Assembly: GCA_964553035.1 (NCBI GenBank)
Contig: CAZKJH010000112.1
Location: forward strand, 1-12,413
Direction of reading: 5' to 3'
Length of the DNA: 12,413 bases
Source: JBBQIY01 sp964553035
Lineage (GTDB): Bacteria; Verrucomicrobiota; Kiritimatiellia; RFP12; UBA3636
The position numbers and the translations under genes were made by a program. This document shows, piece by piece, positions 12,354 through 12,413 of this stretch; the first letter of the stretch is position 1; every line of letters begins with the position of its first letter. The notes beneath the pieces are model-generated. The model searched no databases and had not been told where the DNA came from. It saw only the letters and a list, made by a program, of their open reading frames with translations.

Positions 12354-12413
<60 letters not shown>

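Overview
The window looks like chromosome from a moderate-GC, anaerobic, fermentative bacterium. The main evidence is a complete gene set for an electron-bifurcating [FeFe] hydrogenase next to a rubrerythrin. Phylum cannot be fixed without a search. My best guess is an anaerobic lineage of the PVC superphylum (Kiritimatiellota/Lentisphaerota/Verrucomicrobiota type), because of the unusually short UvrC and a heptanucleotide intergenic repeat. This is weakly held, and Clostridia-like hydrogenase operons are also known.

Layout. (1) Bases 166-4583, plus strand: a tightly packed operon of rubrerythrin, rsmD, coaD, a DUF177/YceD protein, rpmF, plsX and fabH. The first four genes overlap or nearly touch, which suggests translational coupling. 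It joins ribosome maturation, coenzyme A synthesis and the entry steps of phospholipid and fatty acid synthesis, and ends in a stem-loop plus T-run at 4700-4725. (2) Bases 4744-9822, minus strand: a five-gene operon transcribed in the order hydC (NuoE-like), an HATPase-domain protein, a small [2Fe-2S] thioredoxin-fold protein, hydB (NuoF-like), hydA (catalytic [FeFe] subunit). All H-cluster and FeS ligands can be read. No maturases (HydE/F/G) are present here. The two operons converge on 4584-4743, which holds a long imperfect hairpin and the terminator. (3) Bases 9823-10203: an intergenic stretch with the probable hyd promoter and leader, a GC-rich segment, three copies of the heptamer GAATTAT and two small hairpins. 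(4) Bases 10204-10617, plus strand: two small membrane-associated proteins, one with an Ala/Lys-rich tail and one of the lmo0937 family (49 aa). They are probably an envelope or stress pair. (5) Bases 10756-12234, minus strand: uvrC, clearly shorter than the usual form. (6) Bases 12302-12413: a strong promoter and the first 60 nt of a tRNA-Ala(GGC), cut by the window end.

Most of the window is ordinary core metabolism with well-known gene orders. I see no new defence, mobile or biosynthetic system. The points most worth checking are the UvrC with a missing middle segment, the kinase-like ATPase without a phosphorylatable histidine domain inside the hydrogenase operon, the rubrerythrin coupled to the rsmD operon, and the structured intergenic elements.
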